Assembly: GCA_022749755.1 (NCBI GenBank)
Contig: CM040445.1
Span: forward strand, 14,777,182-14,841,181
Source of the DNA: Azadirachta indica
Taxonomy: Eukaryota > Streptophyta > Magnoliopsida > Sapindales > Meliaceae
Length of the DNA: 64,000 nt
Direction of reading: 5' to 3'
A program made the translations under genes and the position numbers. This document shows positions 61,916 through 64,000 of this stretch, in pieces; within the stretch, counting starts at the first letter, position 1; each line of letters starts with the position of its first letter. The notes under the pieces were generated by a model. That model was given only the letters and a program-made list of their open reading frames with translations. It ran no database searches and was not told the DNA's origin.

Positions 61916-63488
61916 TAGAAAAAAAGAACATCTATCAAGCACATAAAACACAAACAGAGTTTGTATCCAACTGAAAGGATGCAGGGCCCACTTGGATTTG
62001 GGCTGTGCTTGATCAAGAACTAAACATGTTGGGCCTGACCCGATAAGCATTCAATTAAAACCGTAATATTATTGTTTATGATTCTAATAGAAATTATATT
62101 TAACCCCCTCCATCATTTCCATCACCTTCTTCGCCTCCTTCCTATTATAATTCCCTATTTTAGGCACCTAAATTATTACATAATTTCCAAATTTGAGCAA
62201 CTCCTTAATTTATTTTCTTAACTTTCTTCTATCAATTCCCCCTAATTACTCACTAACCAGAATAACAGTTTACTAAAACTAAAATTAACAATTAAATATC
62301 AATTACTAGATAATATCTAACCCTTTGCTATTACCATAACTAGGGTTTCTAAAGTATATTCTTCTTTCAACCTCTCACTCCAACTCTTTCTTTTCCTCTT
62401 GCTACAAGAATAAATACAAAAATAAATTAAGTATAAATTTTAAATACAAAAATTAGGTTGTAGTTAATTGACTAAACTATCTTATTTCATCAATTCTCAA
62501 AAAATCAGAAAATCGAGTAAGAAATTTGAATAATTATCTCTTATTTTATAATTTTCTAGTCATTTATATTATCACATTATTATAACATGAAAATTTACTT
62601 AAATCCATATAAATTGATTGTAAAATGTCTAAATAATAACTTTTCTTTTTACTAACGTTTAGCTATATATTCAAGATTAATCATGATCATATAAAAGGTA
62701 AGTTCTTGAGTACGGCTTAGGAACTAGTTTAAGATTACTAAATGATTTATTTTTGGTGTAAAGATAATTAGTTTAATGTTTAATAAATTTTATTTTTAAA
62801 AAATACTATTACTTTTAAATTCAATTTATATGTATTTAAGCAAATTTTTATGTTATAATATTGTGATAATAAAAATGACTGAAAATTATAAGTAAGAGAT
62901 AGCTATTCAAATTTCTCTGATTTTTAGAAAATGGACGAAAGAAGAAAATATAAATATATTTTGTTGCCTTTTTGAAGCTTTGTTAGTAAGCAAAAATGTG
63001 ATCTCTACATTCCATGTTTTAATTGAAATTCTTTCTTAATTTTTCAAAATTAGTGTTAAAATAAGATAGAATTTGTCAAAATAATTTTAGAAATACATTT
63101 GCCAAATATCTAAAATGAATAGTTTTAAATCTTCAAAATCACTTCATAGTTTATACAACAGCAACGGCAACTCTAAACGGGCAAAAGTTATTTGCTTTTC
63201 GACGACGACGTATCAAGAAAAGGTCGAGAGTAATATTGTAGTTTTTGAAAGATGGAGGGATATTTTAGTAAATTATGTTATCTTCTCAATGACGTTGAAG
63301 ATCCATGTCCTGAAAACAAGTAAACAAGAAAATAATTTCAAATTGAAGTCTATGTAGTATCTTCCCTCACCTCTCACTCACCTCTCACTCACTCACTCAC
63401 CTTCACCTCTCACCCACTAAAATTCCTGCATTGAAATTGGTTTTTATGATAGAATTCTGGAATTACAGTCGATCTACAGTTGAGAACG

Positions 63489-63888
63489 ATGTTTGAGCCA
63501 CAACACTTCGTAGATTTGCAAGATAATTCGGCGTTTGGGGACGCAAATTCGTGGCTGACTGGAGAAGACAACTCGTCCCCAACTCAGCGCCGAACTCAGC
63601 CCTCACTCGGTAACCCGGGAACAACAAACAGCAATGTGGATCGCGTTCTCTTCAACGACCTCGTCGAGATCGTCCCTCTCGTTCAGTCCCTCATTGTAAG
63701 TATCAATTTTTTTTTTTTGCTTCTAAATTTTGCTAAGATGCTTTTTTTTTTTTTTAAAATTTTTGGAGAAAAGAAAAGAAGGAAAATGGTTTGAATTTGG
63801 ATAGGATCGAAAAGCGAGCAGCTCATTTACGCGGCGTGGTTCTATGATTTACACCAAGACGCCTTCAAGGGAATCTTTATCCAAAAAG
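63489..63888 (+). CDS. Unrecognised plant protein (first two exons, runs off the window)
   Basis: Exon 1 63489-63695 (69 codons from ATG, MFEPQHFVDLQDNSAFGDAN) and exon 2 63805-63888 (28 codons), with GT-AG borders and an open phase-0 donor after 63888. Two features stand out: a hydrophobic-acidic block VLFNDLVEIVPLVQSLI at the end of exon 1, and a basic Ser/Thr-rich block KASSSFTRRGSMIYTKTPSR in exon 2. The second has the look of a phosphorylatable regulatory segment. The GC content and codon pattern differ sharply from the flanking spacer, so this is a real gene start. I do not recognise the family. The CTCAC-rich tract upstream fits a leader or core promoter. Confidence 0.75.
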
Positions 63889-64000
63889 GTGAGACTTTAT
63901 TTGTGTAAGTTTTTTTGGGTGCATATATATTGTTCTTTAATGTAGTTAGAATTCTTAGGATGAATGTCTTAAGAGTGATTGGAACTTGGTGCTTTATAAT

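Larger units (their letters stand above)
60010..63480. other. AT-rich spacer with MITE-like sequence
   Basis: It contains a MITE-like element at 60432-60786 and a second candidate at about 61210-61915 with TTGTTTGTTTTT and AAAAACAAACAAATG ends. The rest is very AT-rich. The last 120 bases (63360-63420) are a CTCAC-rich tract, probably the leader or core promoter of the gene at 63489. Confidence 0.5.

Noticed and set aside
1..64000. CRISPR arrays, operons or ribosome-binding sites
   Set aside because: The window is plant nuclear DNA; repeats here are transposon-linked or simple, with no spacer pattern.

Overview
The window is nuclear DNA from a flowering plant, almost certainly a eudicot. It is AT-rich, its genes have many short introns with GT-AG borders (and one clear GC-AG border), its gene families are plant-specific (Dof, BIM-type bHLH, plant O-fucosyltransferase-like), and its intergenic DNA holds plant retrotransposons, MITE-like elements and microsatellites. 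I cannot name the species. All exon borders were read by eye from splice consensus, reading frame and resemblance to known families, without transcripts.

Layout: (1) 1-4464, plus: 3' nine exons of a BIM1-like bHLH gene whose first exon(s) lie left of the window. (2) 4465-8380: gene-free AT-rich spacer with a long AAT microsatellite. (3) 8717-11673, minus: complete eight-exon O-fucosyltransferase-family gene. (4) 11674-16720: its leader and GC-richer upstream region, then spacer. (5) 17984-21956, minus: BSD-domain gene with an N-terminal run of 11-residue repeats; its last exon is unresolved. (6) 22060-29000: spacer with the wreck of a Ty3/gypsy element of the Tat type: integrase C-terminus, a 79-bp tandem array, an antisense coiled-coil reading frame and a possible LTR. 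(7) 29877-30827, plus: SAM-domain gene. (8) 31800-50600: about 19 kb without genes, containing a non-coding LTR element (43150-47323) that shares the 79-bp repeat with region 6, a TAGGGATGGCAA-type repeat, a tRNA-like segment and a MITE. (9) 51334-52326, plus: Dof transcription factor close to Dof5.4/OBP4. (10) 56136-57536, minus: gene of the 'gar2-related' family, preceded at 57672-59589 by coding-like exons of a gene I do not recognise. (11) 60010-63480: AT-rich spacer with MITE-like sequence. (12) 63489 to the right edge, plus: first two exons of an unrecognised gene.

The genes do not form a pathway; plant neighbours are usually independent. Two are DNA-binding regulators (BIM1-like, brassinosteroid-associated; Dof). 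The others are a Golgi-type glycosyltransferase-like protein, a BSD protein and a SAM protein. The most unusual content is the retrotransposon material: two elements 21 kb apart carrying the same 79-bp tandem repeat, one of them next to an antisense, apparently spliced coiled-coil reading frame.
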